Shown: positions 44,094-53,827, counted from the stretch's first letter. The stretch is DNA of 64,000 nucleotides from Streptomyces clavifer (GCA_014651175.1 BMWJ01000021.1:1-64000); one strand, 5' to 3'. Notes: generated from the letters alone by a model not told the origin. Numbers and translations: made by a program.

Positions 44094-44342
44094 CTATTCG
44101 ACTTCCTTGAGAATGCGCTCCAACAACTCCATACGCGTCTGGATGTCCGCCAGTTGGCGTTCGGTCTGCTGCTGAGCCTCAAGGGACTGCTCGGCGAGCT
44201 TGCGGTACTCCTCCTCGCGAGCGAGCACCGCCTTGGCGCGCCAGTTGGCGCCGAACTGCCAGATGATCACAGTGATCACCACGGTGACCAAGGTGAAGGC
44301 GCCTATGACGCCGAACACTTCCTGCCAGTCGGTCTCGTTCAT
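44094..44342 (-). CDS. Small membrane protein with coiled-coil tail
   Basis: 82 residues: one membrane helix (VIGAFTLVTVVITVIIWQFG) and then a charged coiled coil (AREEEYRKLAEQSLEAQQQT, ERQLADIQTRMELLERIL). The ATG shares its A with the stop of the upstream regulator (TGATG), so the two are translationally coupled. Similar small proteins accompany ArsR-type regulators in Streptomyces. It may anchor or tune the regulator or the MMPL protein. Confidence 0.82.
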   Translation of the reverse strand: MNETDWQEVFGVIGAFTLVTVVITVIIWQFGANWRAKAVLAREEEYRKLAEQSLEAQQQTERQLADIQTRMELLERILKEVE

Positions 44343-44692
44343 CAGACAGTCCCTTTCTCGTCGCGTCCACGTGCGGTGTCGGTACCGGTCATCTCCGGCA
44401 CCACGGCCGCGATCGATTCCGGCGTCAGGTGGACCGCGAAGCGCGTCACCTCGTAGAACTTCATCGCTTTCCCATCGGGTGAGATCTCCAGCTGCGCTGA
44501 CACGAGGCCCGCGGCCTCCAGCTTCTTCAGGTGAACCTGGAGGAGCGCACGGCTGATCCCCATGTCCCGAGCCAACTGGCTCACGTACTTACGTCCGCCG
44601 GCCAGCACCGCCACCACCCGCAGACGGTGCGGGTTGGCCAGCGTCGCCAGCGTCAACACCAGTTCGTCTCCGCTTGGCAGAGGCGTTTTCAT
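44342..44692 (-). CDS. ArsR-type winged-helix regulator
   Basis: 116 residues from ATG 44692. Winged helix: LATLANPHRLRVVAVLAGGR, KYVSQLARDMGISRALLQVH, LKKLEAAGLVSAQLE. No Cys cluster is present, so it is not a metal-sensing ArsR. It is the first gene of the coupled regulator, small membrane protein, MMPL transporter series and most likely controls it. Confidence 0.88.
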   Translation of the reverse strand: MKTPLPSGDELVLTLATLANPHRLRVVAVLAGGRKYVSQLARDMGISRALLQVHLKKLEAAGLVSAQLEISPDGKAMKFYEVTRFAVHLTPESIAAVVPEMTGTDTARGRDEKGTV

Positions 44693-45540
44693 AGCAGCAC
44701 CGAGCACATGCAAAGAAATGTTAGCAGGTGCTGACTATTGTTGTCGCCCGCTAGGCAGGAGGGCTGTCTGCCTGTTCACGACGGGCCGTACGAGCACGTC
44801 GTCCCGGCCGGCATGTGCCGCTCAGGAAATGCGTTGTAACAGCTCTTTAGAGGGTCTGACAGTGCTCGGGGCTGCCTGGGACGATGCCGGGGTGGTTGTC
44901 TCGCTGGTGTATCAGGTGACGAGAAAGTTCCTGTTGGGGGTGCACAGCCTCACTGGTCCCACGAGTACCGACGCCTCCACCCCGCCTCCGACCAGCATGG
45001 TTCCCCTGCGGCACCAGCACTCCATGCCGATCAAGCTTCGATGGCAAAGATCATCTCGCTGTCACAGGACAATCTGGATGGCGAGGGCTTCGAGGGCCTC
45101 AAGGAGCTCGGGGTAGGACATGTAGCGCTTCCGCTGCTCCCAGTGCCTGAGGAGCACCATCTGTGGCGAAGCGGCGGTCAGCTGTCGATCAGGCGGCAAG
45201 TTCGGTGGTTGAAAGATCGGCGCGACAGTGTACTCGCTGCCGGTGACGCGACTCCAGACGAGAGCGGATGCGGCCTCCCGGGTTCGGTCGGTCGGCTTCC
45301 TGCCTTGGCGAGGGCCCACGGCACAGCCAACTCGGCGATGAGTGAACCGAGCTGTTTCCTCGGGATGCAAGTACAGATGCGATGCGAGAGAGCCGTACGG
45401 GCCAAGGCAGACATCACAAATTGTTCAACCTATACGGCTCCCCTGAGGCCATGGCCCAGCACGGCGCTTCGTGGAAATTTTGGTCGGTTTTCGCCCGGCC
45501 TCATCGGAGTTGAGGCAAGAAGAGGTCGGGCTGCAGCCCC
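44693..45540. other. Long interval of gene scraps
   Basis: About 850 bases with no intact gene. Near 44880 the plus strand has VVVSLVYQVTRKFLL, like the start of an actinobacterial integrase-core protein, but it ends at once. Minus-strand frames at 45062-45417 (PQMVLLRHWEQRKRYMSYPE) look coding but have no recognisable family and change frame. The first 150 bases should hold the promoter of the ArsR/MMPL operon. Confidence 0.4.
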
Positions 45541-46023
45541 TCACCACCGGAACTCACCGTCGTAGAGGCGTCGGTGCCACCATTCGCCATGCCACCGCAG
45601 GCGCCGGTAGGCGTGTGGGTCGGGCAAGGTCCGGCGGCGGAACTCTGCGTCCAGACACGCCACTACTCGCCCGAGTTCGGCGCGGGACGCCCGTGGAAGC
45701 GAACGCAACGCTTCTTGCAGAATGTCCCGGGCGTTCGCCACGTCGACGAGCGAGGACTCCGGATGGGGAGAGGCTGGGGAGCACAGGTCCAGGTAGCGGC
45801 CAGGCTGTCGCAGGAACGCCCGGTAGTGCCTGAGCGCGGCTTCCACCGCCCCATCCCACAAGCCGTCCCGCAGCCCGGCCCAGGAATCACCGTGCTCACG
45901 CTCCGTGCGTTGAATCTCGGCACAGGTGCGCTCGGACAACCCGGGAATTCGACAGATCCAAGGGCCCCAAACGGGCGGGACCTGATTTTCGGCGCGAAGT
46001 GCGCCGGGCCGTCTACGCGGCAT
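45541..46023 (-). CDS. Hypothetical helical protein
   Basis: 160 residues with good codon bias. It is Arg/Glu/Trp-rich and mostly helical (LRDGLWDGAVEAALRHYRAF, ANARDILQEALRSLPRASRA, ELGRVVACLDAEFRRRTL) and ends RLRWHGEWWHRRLYDGEFRW. No membrane segment, signal peptide or known domain. Similar short proteins occur near conflict-type genes in Streptomyces, but I cannot place it. The exact start is uncertain. Confidence 0.55.
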   Translation of the reverse strand: MPRRRPGALRAENQVPPVWGPWICRIPGLSERTCAEIQRTEREHGDSWAGLRDGLWDGAVEAALRHYRAFLRQPGRYLDLCSPASPHPESSLVDVANARDILQEALRSLPRASRAELGRVVACLDAEFRRRTLPDPHAYRRLRWHGEWWHRRLYDGEFRW

Positions 46024-46253
46024 GGGCCTTTCGGTTGGTCATCATGCTCGCGATCATGCCTGACGGCCTGACAGCCCACAAGGCCCTGCGGCCCTCACCG
46101 GCTCCCGGCAAACTCGCACCACCCGATCTTCCCGGCTTGCGCTCGCCGACACCCCACTTGTCGAACGGAGCCTTGATGAACAGCAGCCCGCACCCCGCTC
46201 CGTCGCGGGCCCCCGACATCGGCGATGCAGCGTGCAGGGCCACCGCCGCTGTC

Positions 46254-46560
46254 GTGTCTGGGGCGTTCGCCATCCACGATCTCGCGGGAGCTGCGGCGCA
46301 ACGCCTCCACGCGGAGTTACCACCTGGAGTACCGGGCCTCGCTGGCGCAATGGCATGCCGAGCGGCGGGCTCAGCGGCCGAAGCCGGCGAAGCTGGTGGC
46401 CGATGAGCGACTGCGCGAGTACGTGCAGGACCGGCTGGCCGGGAACGTCGTCCACGCCCTGGACGGCCGGGTCGTCGAGGGTCCACAGGTGGCGCCCTGG
46501 CAGGGAAGGAACAAGCCGCCGTCAGGACCGCCGCTGGGCGAACTGCTCGGGCCGAAGGTT
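46254..46560 (+). pseudogene. IS30-family transposase scrap, near-identical to 18.4-kb copy
   Basis: About 265 bases (46254-46518) are almost identical to 18408-18668, encoding SPSTISRELRRNASTRSYHL through AGNVVHALDGRVVEG. Similarity then fades by about 46560. There is no start or catalytic domain. The two copies are direct repeats 27.8 kb apart. Confidence 0.85.
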
Positions 46561-46675
46561 CTTCCCGGCGTCCAGGGCGTCGCCGGCGTCGCCGAGCGCC
46601 CAGTGCACGCCGACCGTCTACAGGTCGACGGCACCTCGTCGTGGTCGGCCTCCCGGTCAAGCCCCCACATGCGGG

Positions 46676-47995
46676 CTACGGCCCCGGACGGGCGCTGGCC
46701 GGCTGAGGCGTTTTCCTGTGGAGGCGGCGAAATCCTCGACGGACGCGCGCGGGTGTGAGGCGCCCTTGGCGGGCGGGCCGTTCCCAGGGATTACGGAGGT
46801 CTTCTGCGAGGGGCCGGGCAAGGCGGAGTTGGGTGTGGGCTGCGATGACGAGCCAGGTCCAGCGGTCGGCGGCGGCTGGCTCGCGGAGTTTGGGAGCGGT
46901 CCACCCCAACGTCTGCTTGAGCATTCTGAAGGTGTGCTCAAGGTCGAATCTGCGTAGGAATGCCTGCCAGAGCCGGTCCACATCCCCAGCAGTGGCGGTG
47001 GCCGACCACCACAGCCAGACCGGCCTGGGGCTGCGGTCTCCGCGGAGGTGGTCGACCTGAAGACGGATGACGGTGCCTTCGATGACCGGCAGGTCTCCTT
47101 CGGAGTGTTCGGCCCAGGCCGAGCGCCGGACCAGTAGCGGGTGCAGGCGGTCCCAGGCAGTGGCGACGGCCTTCCCGAAGTGAGCGGTGGCGGTCACCGT
47201 GGTGACCGACGGGACCGGTTGAGTGGCCGCAACCTCGAACGCGAACTCCGCCCCGCGCTTGGGCTTGCGCCCACGTTTGCCCGCCGGCTGCGGCGGGGGC
47301 GGGAAGTACAGGACGCGGTCCGACCGCATCCGGCCCAGCAGTTCCACGGGCAGGTCCGCGAGCAGGAAAGCCAGACGGGTCACGTCATACCCGGCATCGA
47401 CGACGACCAGGACGGGCGGGTCACCGACCTGCCACTGGCCTGTCACATACAGCCGCTGAAAAACGTCCCGGACCTGGGCTGCGGTGACGGCGATCGCGTC
47501 GTCCCACGGACACAACCGGACCACGTCCAGCAGGGCAGTCCACGAGGTCCGCCCCGGTTCCAGAGCGGCCACGAAGGAATAGGGCCACCCGGGAATCATC
47601 TGGGCCGATCCCCTGCCCCGACCATACGTGTGGCAGAACAGCCGATCCGGGCTGGTATTCGCGTCCGGCCTCAGCCAGTTGCTCACGTCGACCGCCAGGA
47701 CCAGCCGGCCCGACGCCGTGCGGGGAAGCGGCAACCCTGCCAGCATTCTGCGCAGCCGTGCCACATCCAGATCCCCGCTGTTCAGCCCGCCGTACAAGGC
47801 GCCATGTCCGCGCCGATGCTCGGGCTCCAACGACAGCTCGACCAGCGTCCTCACCGGACCATCCGCGCACAGCAGGGCATCACTCAGCTCGAACAGCGCA
47901 TCGCGCCGGCCGGTCAGACAGGCATAGAGCTCCGTCCGGAAGCATGACAGTTCGGCCAACGCATCCCGCGGGACGCCGTGTTGCAGCAGACTCAT
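46676..47995 (-). CDS. DDE transposase, IS4/IS701-like (NF041680-type)
   Basis: 439 residues, apparently intact. Catalytic residues are visible as Asp in LVLAVDVSNWLRP, Asp in PVLVVVDAGYDVTRL and Glu in RRFDLEHTFRMLKQTLGW, the last also showing the YREK-like region. Other landmarks are CHTYGRGRGSAQMIPGWPYS and the late LRLARPLAEDLRNPWE. I could not define terminal inverted repeats. An imperfect inverted repeat (48005-48021 with 48039-48054) lies just upstream of the start. Confidence 0.85.
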   Translation of the reverse strand: MSLLQHGVPRDALAELSCFRTELYACLTGRRDALFELSDALLCADGPVRTLVELSLEPEHRRGHGALYGGLNSGDLDVARLRRMLAGLPLPRTASGRLVLAVDVSNWLRPDANTSPDRLFCHTYGRGRGSAQMIPGWPYSFVAALEPGRTSWTALLDVVRLCPWDDAIAVTAAQVRDVFQRLYVTGQWQVGDPPVLVVVDAGYDVTRLAFLLADLPVELLGRMRSDRVLYFPPPPQPAGKRGRKPKRGAEFAFEVAATQPVPSVTTVTATAHFGKAVATAWDRLHPLLVRRSAWAEHSEGDLPVIEGTVIRLQVDHLRGDRSPRPVWLWWSATATAGDVDRLWQAFLRRFDLEHTFRMLKQTLGWTAPKLREPAAADRWTWLVIAAHTQLRLARPLAEDLRNPWERPARQGRLTPARVRRGFRRLHRKTPQPASARPGP

Positions 47996-48372
47996 AGCTA
48001 CGGCCTTCGTGTTGATCCCATGCCTCTGTGACGGAGCACAGGATCAGGCGAAGGCCACTCTTACGTCCGGAACTTAGGCAAACCCATCAGCAAGTTCGAG
48101 GCCATGTTCGACGGCAGACCATAAACGTCAAGCTAAGAGCTGCAGGCTACTTCGGCCGGCCGCTGCGGTGGCGGTGACGGGGGTGGTGGTGGCGCAGACG
48201 GTTCCGAGGTCTTGGATATGTGCGCAGGCTTGGGCGTCTTCGGGGCGGGTGACCAGAACCAGGAACCCTGATTCCTCCGAAGGCAGCCGAATCAGCTGTT
48301 CGCCAGCCATTGCCGGGCTGACGAGGCCGGCCGCAGTCCACCGGTCGCGGCTGGAGTCCACGCCCGGGCGCG
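47996..48372. other. Intergenic with inverted repeat upstream of the transposase
   Basis: GGCCTTCGTGTTGATCC (from 48005) is partly inverted at 48039-48054 (GGATCAGGCGAAGGCC). The right half carries an open minus-strand frame (MAGEQLIRLPSEESGFLVLV) that overlaps the membrane gene's 3' end. It looks coding but has no recognisable family. Confidence 0.35.
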
Positions 48373-49266
48373 TCAGCGGCCCTTGCGGCAGATCCGCGTG
48401 ATCTCGCCGCCCTCGGCAGGTGTGAGTGGCCCGGTGGCGTCGGCGTCGCCCACCCCGAGCGCGGTGGCCAGTGCACGGCCGTGGAGGTCCAGGGCGGCTT
48501 CGATGAGGCGGGTCTGCGCTGCGACCGAGGACCTGCCACGGCGCCACGCGACGACTCCCGCGACGACGGCCACCGCGGCGGACGGCGGCCAGAGCAGCGC
48601 GAGCATGCCGTACAGGGTGGCCCAGGAGCCGCGGATGGTCGCGTCGGCGAACTGGCTGCCGGCCGCCTCTATCTCGGTACGGACCAGGTCCGGGGCGACC
48701 AGCCAGAACGCCGGCCAGACGAAGGTCAGATCGAGGCCGTAGCGCTCGTAGCCGATTGATTCGAGCGCCTTGAAGCGGTCACCGATCCAGGTCGGACAGG
48801 CCGGGCGGGCCATGGCGAGCTGGTTCGTCCGAGCCGCCAGGTCGTCGATCTCGGCTTGCATCTCCTCGGTCCGGCCGGAAGCATCCTCCAGCGCGAACCG
48901 CCGCTCGACGAGGGCGTCCCAGCGGTCCCGACGCGCTCTGCGGCGCCAACGTGCCAGGGGCGCCGGCCAGCGGCCGAGCCAGACCAGGCGAAGACCGGCA
49001 GCCAGACCGCCGGCCGCGAGCCCGACCGCAGCGGCGGCGAGCAGCACACCCGCCACGCAGAGCGCCGTGCGTGCCGCAGGCCAACGGCTAAGGTCGGCAG
49101 CGAGATCGTCCAGCGAGCCGAGTGCGTAGCCGACGTCGAGCGCGTGCGCCCACCGCAATCTTGCGCCGAGCAGGAGCGCGGCGAGGAAGAGCAGGCCGGG
49201 AATGGCGAGCAGTGACACCCAGCGTTCGGCGAGCTTCTTGGCCAGCTCGCCGAAGAAGATAGTCAT
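48373..49266 (-). CDS. Membrane protein partnered with the TPR-CHAT locus
   Basis: 297 residues from ATG 49266. Two hydrophobic segments near the start (VSLLAIPGLLFLAALLLGA and CVAGVLLAAAAVGLAAGGLA) and one or two near residue 215-250 (LYGMLALLWPPSAAVAVVAG) flank a charged cytosolic helix region (ERRFALEDASGRTEEMQAEI) and FKALESIGYERYGLD. No enzyme motif is seen. It overlaps the small Cys-rich gene by four bases (ATGA) and the pair is divergent from the CHAT gene. This suggests a membrane target or effector of that system. Function is inferred from layout only. Confidence 0.75.
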   Translation of the reverse strand: MTIFFGELAKKLAERWVSLLAIPGLLFLAALLLGARLRWAHALDVGYALGSLDDLAADLSRWPAARTALCVAGVLLAAAAVGLAAGGLAAGLRLVWLGRWPAPLARWRRRARRDRWDALVERRFALEDASGRTEEMQAEIDDLAARTNQLAMARPACPTWIGDRFKALESIGYERYGLDLTFVWPAFWLVAPDLVRTEIEAAGSQFADATIRGSWATLYGMLALLWPPSAAVAVVAGVVAWRRGRSSVAAQTRLIEAALDLHGRALATALGVGDADATGPLTPAEGGEITRICRKGR

Positions 49267-49634
49267 GCGGTGGCCTGCGTCTGCATCCGCTCCCCGGTCA
49301 CCCGGCAGCGCGGCGACAGCCCGGCTGGTCGCGGGCGCTCGGTGCGTGAGCAGGCGCCGTCCGGGCAGTGAGCGATCTCCTCGTCGGCGCGACCGGGACC
49401 GAACGGCATCTCGTGCGGCAGTTGGCGGTAGGCGCCGGCAGCGTCGAATCGGTAGAGCTCGTCCAGCAGGTCGGCGACCGGCGTACGGGCCCGGGCGGCG
49501 GCCTCGATCGCCGTCAGCAGCCTCTGGTATTCGGCCGGGCGGCCGGTGCCTGCTGCACGAATGTCGGGAAGTAGCTCGCAGAGAAGGGTCAGCGCGGCCC
49601 GTTCGCGTTCGGCGTCGGCGGTACCTGCGAGCAC
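49263..49634 (-). CDS. Small helical protein with Cys-rich C-terminus, CHAT-locus partner
   Basis: 123 residues. Residues about 8-70 are helical (AALTLLCELLPDIRAAGTGR, then EYQRLLTAIEAAARARTPVA). The tail HCPDGACSR...SPRCRVTG has three Cys and a His that could bind zinc. Similar 'C-P...C.R...P.C...G' tails occur next to helical adaptor domains in actinobacterial caspase-like/effector-associated systems, as I recall them. It is coupled by ATGA to the membrane gene and starts 57 bases from the divergent CHAT gene. It is a plausible adaptor. Confidence 0.7.
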   Translation of the reverse strand: MLAGTADAERERAALTLLCELLPDIRAAGTGRPAEYQRLLTAIEAAARARTPVADLLDELYRFDAAGAYRQLPHEMPFGPGRADEEIAHCPDGACSRTERPRPAGLSPRCRVTGERMQTQATA

Positions 49635-49690
49635 GCCAATTCCTCCATCCTCTCAGCAAACCCCGTCAAGTCGATGCGACCATAGCGCTC

Positions 49691-52600
49691 ATGGCGACGA
49701 CTGCGCAGCCCAGCGAGTTACTTGACCAACGGATCGTGCGGTGGCAGCAGGGCGATCCCGAGGGCGTGCTGGCGAACGAGGCGCTGATTGAAGCCGCGCA
49801 AATGTGGTGGGTGCAGATTCCACACGCCACTGACGGCCACATCAACCAGGCCCTGAACCTGCTCGCTTGGCTGCACTGGGCACGATCCACGAGCGGGCCG
49901 CAGGACGAGCGACAGATGGAGCAGCAGTGCTCTCTCGGTTTCTTCCGTGCGCTGTGGCAACGCGAGCCGGCCGCCCCACCATCGGTCGTCCGGAAGCACT
50001 TCGAGGCCACGAAGCCGGCCGCGATCAACGACATCCCCGCCCATGCGAGCGGGATTCTCCGCGGTGTCGCGGTCTACACGCTCAGTCGACATCGGGACAC
50101 CGGAATCCGCCTCTTCGAGTTGTCGGACTGGCCGCCGGACCTCCCCGCCGACACGGCGCCGGTATTCGTGCAGGTCGCGATGGTGCTCAACGACCGGCAC
50201 GCCGAGACCGGTGACGCTGCGGACCTCGACGCCGTCGTCACCTACGCAGAGCGTGCCCTCGCACTCGCGACCGAGGCGGACCTGCTCCGCGCGAAGCTCC
50301 TGCAGAACGTCGCCGTCCTGTACGCAGACCGGTTCAAGACGACCTCAGCGATATCCGACATCGACCGCAACCTGGCGCTCACCAACGAGGCCTTAACGAT
50401 CATCAGGGCACTCGCTGCCGACCCGGCCGAACTGCTTGCGAATCGCCACGCCGCGCGGTGGCATCGCTTCGTGGCTTTCCAGCACCTGGGCGATCTGCGG
50501 CATGCCATAGCCGACGGCACCGCCGCAGCCGATGGACTGCCGCCGGGAAACCCTGTCCGTGCGGCGATCCAGGCGCAGGTTGCCCGCCTGTCACAGCTAC
50601 TTGCACTGCACCCGGACAACCCTGACCAAGCGGAGTCCGGGGCTGCGGACCACGTGACTCCCATGCGGTCCGCCCTCGTCGGCGCTACGGGCACCGCGCA
50701 GTTGAGCCGCCAACTCGACCTCGGTCTCGCACTTGCCGCCCGCTTCGCGCAGTTCCACCAGATCGAAGATCTCCAGGAAGCGATCGGCCTGTTCCGTGAG
50801 AACACCCTGGAGCGGTCCACGTTTCTCCTGGCCACCGCCCTGCGACTGCGCTACGACGCGCTGGGCGACGCCACCGACCTGGACGAGTGCATCGCCCTGT
50901 TCGGGCACACCGATAGTGGCGACACCTCGGCGGTTGATCGGATCACGCTGGCAGAAGGTCTGGCCGACGCCCTTGAAGCCGACTACGAAGCCCGTCCCGA
51001 CAAGGCGCGGTTGCACGCGGCGATCGACGTCAGCCGCACCGCAGTGTTCGCGGCCTGGCCAGACCCGACCGCACCCGACCCCGAGCCGGGCCTGCTGCCG
51101 ATGCTGGAATCCCTGGCCCGGGGCAATCTCCTGCGCCGGGTGCGCGCAAGTGACCAAACGGGCGACCATGACTTCGTCATGTCCCCCGAGGCGATGACCG
51201 ACGCCGCGTACGTGTGGTGGCTGGCCCATCGGCTGTCGACGCGGAACCCGGCATCCAGCAGCCTGGCCAGTGCCCGTCGTGTCTTGGGCGTCTTCCACAT
51301 CCTGCGAAACAACGCCACCGTCGACTCCGGCGGGCCCGATGAACTGGCGCAGACGCTCATGCACTGGCTGCCGGACCCTCAGTCGCTGCCGGACGACCTG
51401 CCCGACCCCCTGAACCGGATGCTCGGACCGCGCGCCGAGCCGAAGGCTCAGGCCGGGTACGCCAACACCCTCATCTACCACGCCAACGGGGAACGGAACC
51501 CCGCCGCGGTGAACGCCGCGATCCTGCTCCTCAGCGCGGCAATCGAGGCCACCCCCGCCGACGATCCACAACTGCCCGATCGGCTCGGCTCGCTCGGCGA
51601 CGCCTACCGAATCCGCGGCATCAACAACCAGAACAACAGCGACCTGGAGACCGCCACCGAGCTGGCCGCCGAGGCGGCGGCCCTCGCCCCGCCGGAGGCC
51701 GCCAAAGCCCAGGAACGGCTGGCCCGCGCTCGGAGCTCTCGCCTGCGCTTCGCCCGGCGCAGGGCCACCCCAGACCCCGGGCGCCACAGAATCGACCGGG
51801 TAGCCCTCGCTGAAGAGTACGCAGATGGTCCCGATGGCGCCGATATCGCCGCAATGATGGACGCCGCCGTGCAAGAGTTCCTGCTCAGCGAACAGGCCGA
51901 GGCGGTGCCCAAGAAACTGGCCACCGCCGAAACCTCCCGGCACTACCTGGAGGAGTTCCGCTGTTCCGGCCTCGCTGTCGACCTCGAGCTCGCCCTGCGC
52001 GCCGCGGAAGTTGAGACCAGCAGGCACGAGAACCCCACCGAACGACGCGAACACCTGTCGCACCTCGGCAACATCCACCTGCAGCGCTACGCGCTGACCC
52101 GGGAGAAGGCCGAGCTGGTCGAGGCCGCCCGTCTGCTGGAAGAGGCGCTCGACCTCTCTCCACGTATCGGCCCGTTCCGCGGGCCGCTGCTCCGTATCCT
52201 CAGCGGGATCTACGTTGAGCATTCCGAGCTGACCGACGGGCAGGTAGAGCGGCATTGTCACCTGGCGCTCACCCCGGTCACCGACGCACTGGACAGCCTG
52301 ACTGCGCTACGCGGCGCTGGTCGGCTCGCCCTGCATCACCAGCGCTACGACCTGGCCGTCACCTGCTACCGCGAAGCCGTCGCTCTGATGCGTGTCGCTG
52401 CCCTCGAGGAAATCGACCAAACCGACCGGGCTGCCCGGCTCTCCGAGATCACCGAAACGGGCAGCGAGGCGGTCACCGCACACATCCTCGCCGGCGACCC
52501 CGCTACCGCGCTGGAGGCAGCCGAGGAAGCACGCGCGGTGGTGCTGACCCTGGAACTCGATCTGCGCACCGACCTCACCAGCCTCCGCGAAGCCCGCCCT

Positions 52601-53770
52601 GACCTGGCTGAACGCTTCGACCGCCTGCGCGACGCCATCACCGCTGACCGAACCGACAGCGCCCGCATCCCAGACGGGTACGTGCGGACCGTTCAGGCCT
52701 CGCAGAGCCGCACCGCCTGGACCAACCTGCTCGCCGACATCCGCGCCATCCCCGGCTACGAGAGATTTATGCGGCCACCGGTTGCCGACGAGCTGACCAC
52801 CCTGAACCTGCCCGGCCCGCTCGTGCTGATCAACGTCAGCCCTTTCGGCAGCCACGCCCTCGTCGTCGATCCGGACCCAGGTGTCCGCGTGCTGCCGCTG
52901 GACGGGCTGAACCACCAGGATGTTCACGCGCACGCCTACGCCATGCTCTCCGCCAGGGAGCCTCGGATGACCAGCGAGATCCTGGCATGGCTGTGGGAAA
53001 CGGTGGTCGGCCCCGTCCTCGAAGCCATCGGCCCGGCCACCAGGGTGTGGTGGGTGCCAACCGGCCTCCTCAGCGCGTTTCCACTCCACGCCGCCACCGC
53101 TCCGGACGGCCGGTCCGCGATCGACTTGATCGAGTCGTCCTACGCCCCCACGATCCGGTTGCTGACCCGAGGCCTCGCTCGGGCCGCCGCGTCCGGAGAC
53201 GGCGGCGACCTGGTCGTCGCCGTACGCCGCACCGCGAACGGCGCAGAACTCGCCGGAGCGGAAGCCGAAGGCCGCGCACTTCTTGACCGCCACCCAGAAG
53301 CCGTCCCCCTTCTCAACGAAGCGGCGACACGCGAGAGCGTCCTGGCCGCGCTCCCCCGTGCCACCCGCGCCTACTTCGCCTGCCACAACGTCCGCGACGA
53401 CGTTCGCCCGCACCGGAGTGGACTTGGCCTCTTCGACGGCCTCTTGACCATCGACGACCTCTCCCACCTGGACCTGCCACATGCCGAGTTCGCCCAGCTC
53501 TCGGCGTGCGCGACGGTCATGCCCACCCCCGACGCACCGGACGAACTCACCCACCTCGCCGCCGCCTTTCAGCTTGCCGGCTTCCGCAGCGTCGTGGCCA
53601 CCCTCTGGCCGGTCCGCGACCTCACCGCCACCGAGTTCACCCAGCTTTTCCACGCCGCGGGCGGCCACATCACGACCTGTACCGCCGTCACCTCAGCCAC
53701 CCGCGCCCTGCGTGACCGCCACCCCGACCACCCTGAGCTCTGGGCCCCCTACCTTCACTACGGCTTGTAG
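49691..53770 (+). CDS. TPR-CHAT caspase-like protein
   Basis: 1359 residues. Residues about 1-1000 are helical TPR-like arrays (QVAMVLNDRHAETGDAADLD, LRYDALGDATDLDECIALFG, LSHLGNIHLQRYALTREKAE and many more). The C-terminal 300 residues form a CHAT protease-like domain: VWWVPTGLLSAFPLHAA, TRAYFACHN with catalytic His1232, FAQLSACATV with catalytic Cys1273, then FRSVVATLWPV and the closing WAPYLHYGL. CHAT-TPR proteins in bacteria act in conflict systems, for example activating pore formers or being switched by CRISPR effectors. Here no CRISPR or gasdermin-like gene is next to it. The divergent two-gene membrane/Cys-rich module is the natural partner. Confidence 0.9.
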   Translation: MATTAQPSELLDQRIVRWQQGDPEGVLANEALIEAAQMWWVQIPHATDGHINQALNLLAWLHWARSTSGPQDERQMEQQCSLGFFRALWQREPAAPPSVVRKHFEATKPAAINDIPAHASGILRGVAVYTLSRHRDTGIRLFELSDWPPDLPADTAPVFVQVAMVLNDRHAETGDAADLDAVVTYAERALALATEADLLRAKLLQNVAVLYADRFKTTSAISDIDRNLALTNEALTIIRALAADPAELLANRHAARWHRFVAFQHLGDLRHAIADGTAAADGLPPGNPVRAAIQAQVARLSQLLALHPDNPDQAESGAADHVTPMRSALVGATGTAQLSRQLDLGLALAARFAQFHQIEDLQEAIGLFRENTLERSTFLLATALRLRYDALGDATDLDECIALFGHTDSGDTSAVDRITLAEGLADALEADYEARPDKARLHAAIDVSRTAVFAAWPDPTAPDPEPGLLPMLESLARGNLLRRVRASDQTGDHDFVMSPEAMTDAAYVWWLAHRLSTRNPASSSLASARRVLGVFHILRNNATVDSGGPDELAQTLMHWLPDPQSLPDDLPDPLNRMLGPRAEPKAQAGYANTLIYHANGERNPAAVNAAILLLSAAIEATPADDPQLPDRLGSLGDAYRIRGINNQNNSDLETATELAAEAAALAPPEAAKAQERLARARSSRLRFARRRATPDPGRHRIDRVALAEEYADGPDGADIAAMMDAAVQEFLLSEQAEAVPKKLATAETSRHYLEEFRCSGLAVDLELALRAAEVETSRHENPTERREHLSHLGNIHLQRYALTREKAELVEAARLLEEALDLSPRIGPFRGPLLRILSGIYVEHSELTDGQVERHCHLALTPVTDALDSLTALRGAGRLALHHQRYDLAVTCYREAVALMRVAALEEIDQTDRAARLSEITETGSEAVTAHILAGDPATALEAAEEARAVVLTLELDLRTDLTSLREARPDLAERFDRLRDAITADRTDSARIPDGYVRTVQASQSRTAWTNLLADIRAIPGYERFMRPPVADELTTLNLPGPLVLINVSPFGSHALVVDPDPGVRVLPLDGLNHQDVHAHAYAMLSAREPRMTSEILAWLWETVVGPVLEAIGPATRVWWVPTGLLSAFPLHAATAPDGRSAIDLIESSYAPTIRLLTRGLARAAASGDGGDLVVAVRRTANGAELAGAEAEGRALLDRHPEAVPLLNEAATRESVLAALPRATRAYFACHNVRDDVRPHRSGLGLFDGLLTIDDLSHLDLPHAEFAQLSACATVMPTPDAPDELTHLAAAFQLAGFRSVVATLWPVRDLTATEFTQLFHAAGGHITTCTAVTSATRALRDRHPDHPELWAPYLHYGL

Positions 53771-53827
53771 ACCGGGCTAGTGCCGCATCAAGCAACGTTC
53801 GCCCTGTCAGGCCGACATACTGTGGGC

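Noticed and set aside
49691-53770. TPR-CHAT as part of a type III-E CRISPR (Craspase) system
   Set aside because: No repeat array, gRAMP/Cas7-11-like gene or Cas1 is present in the window.
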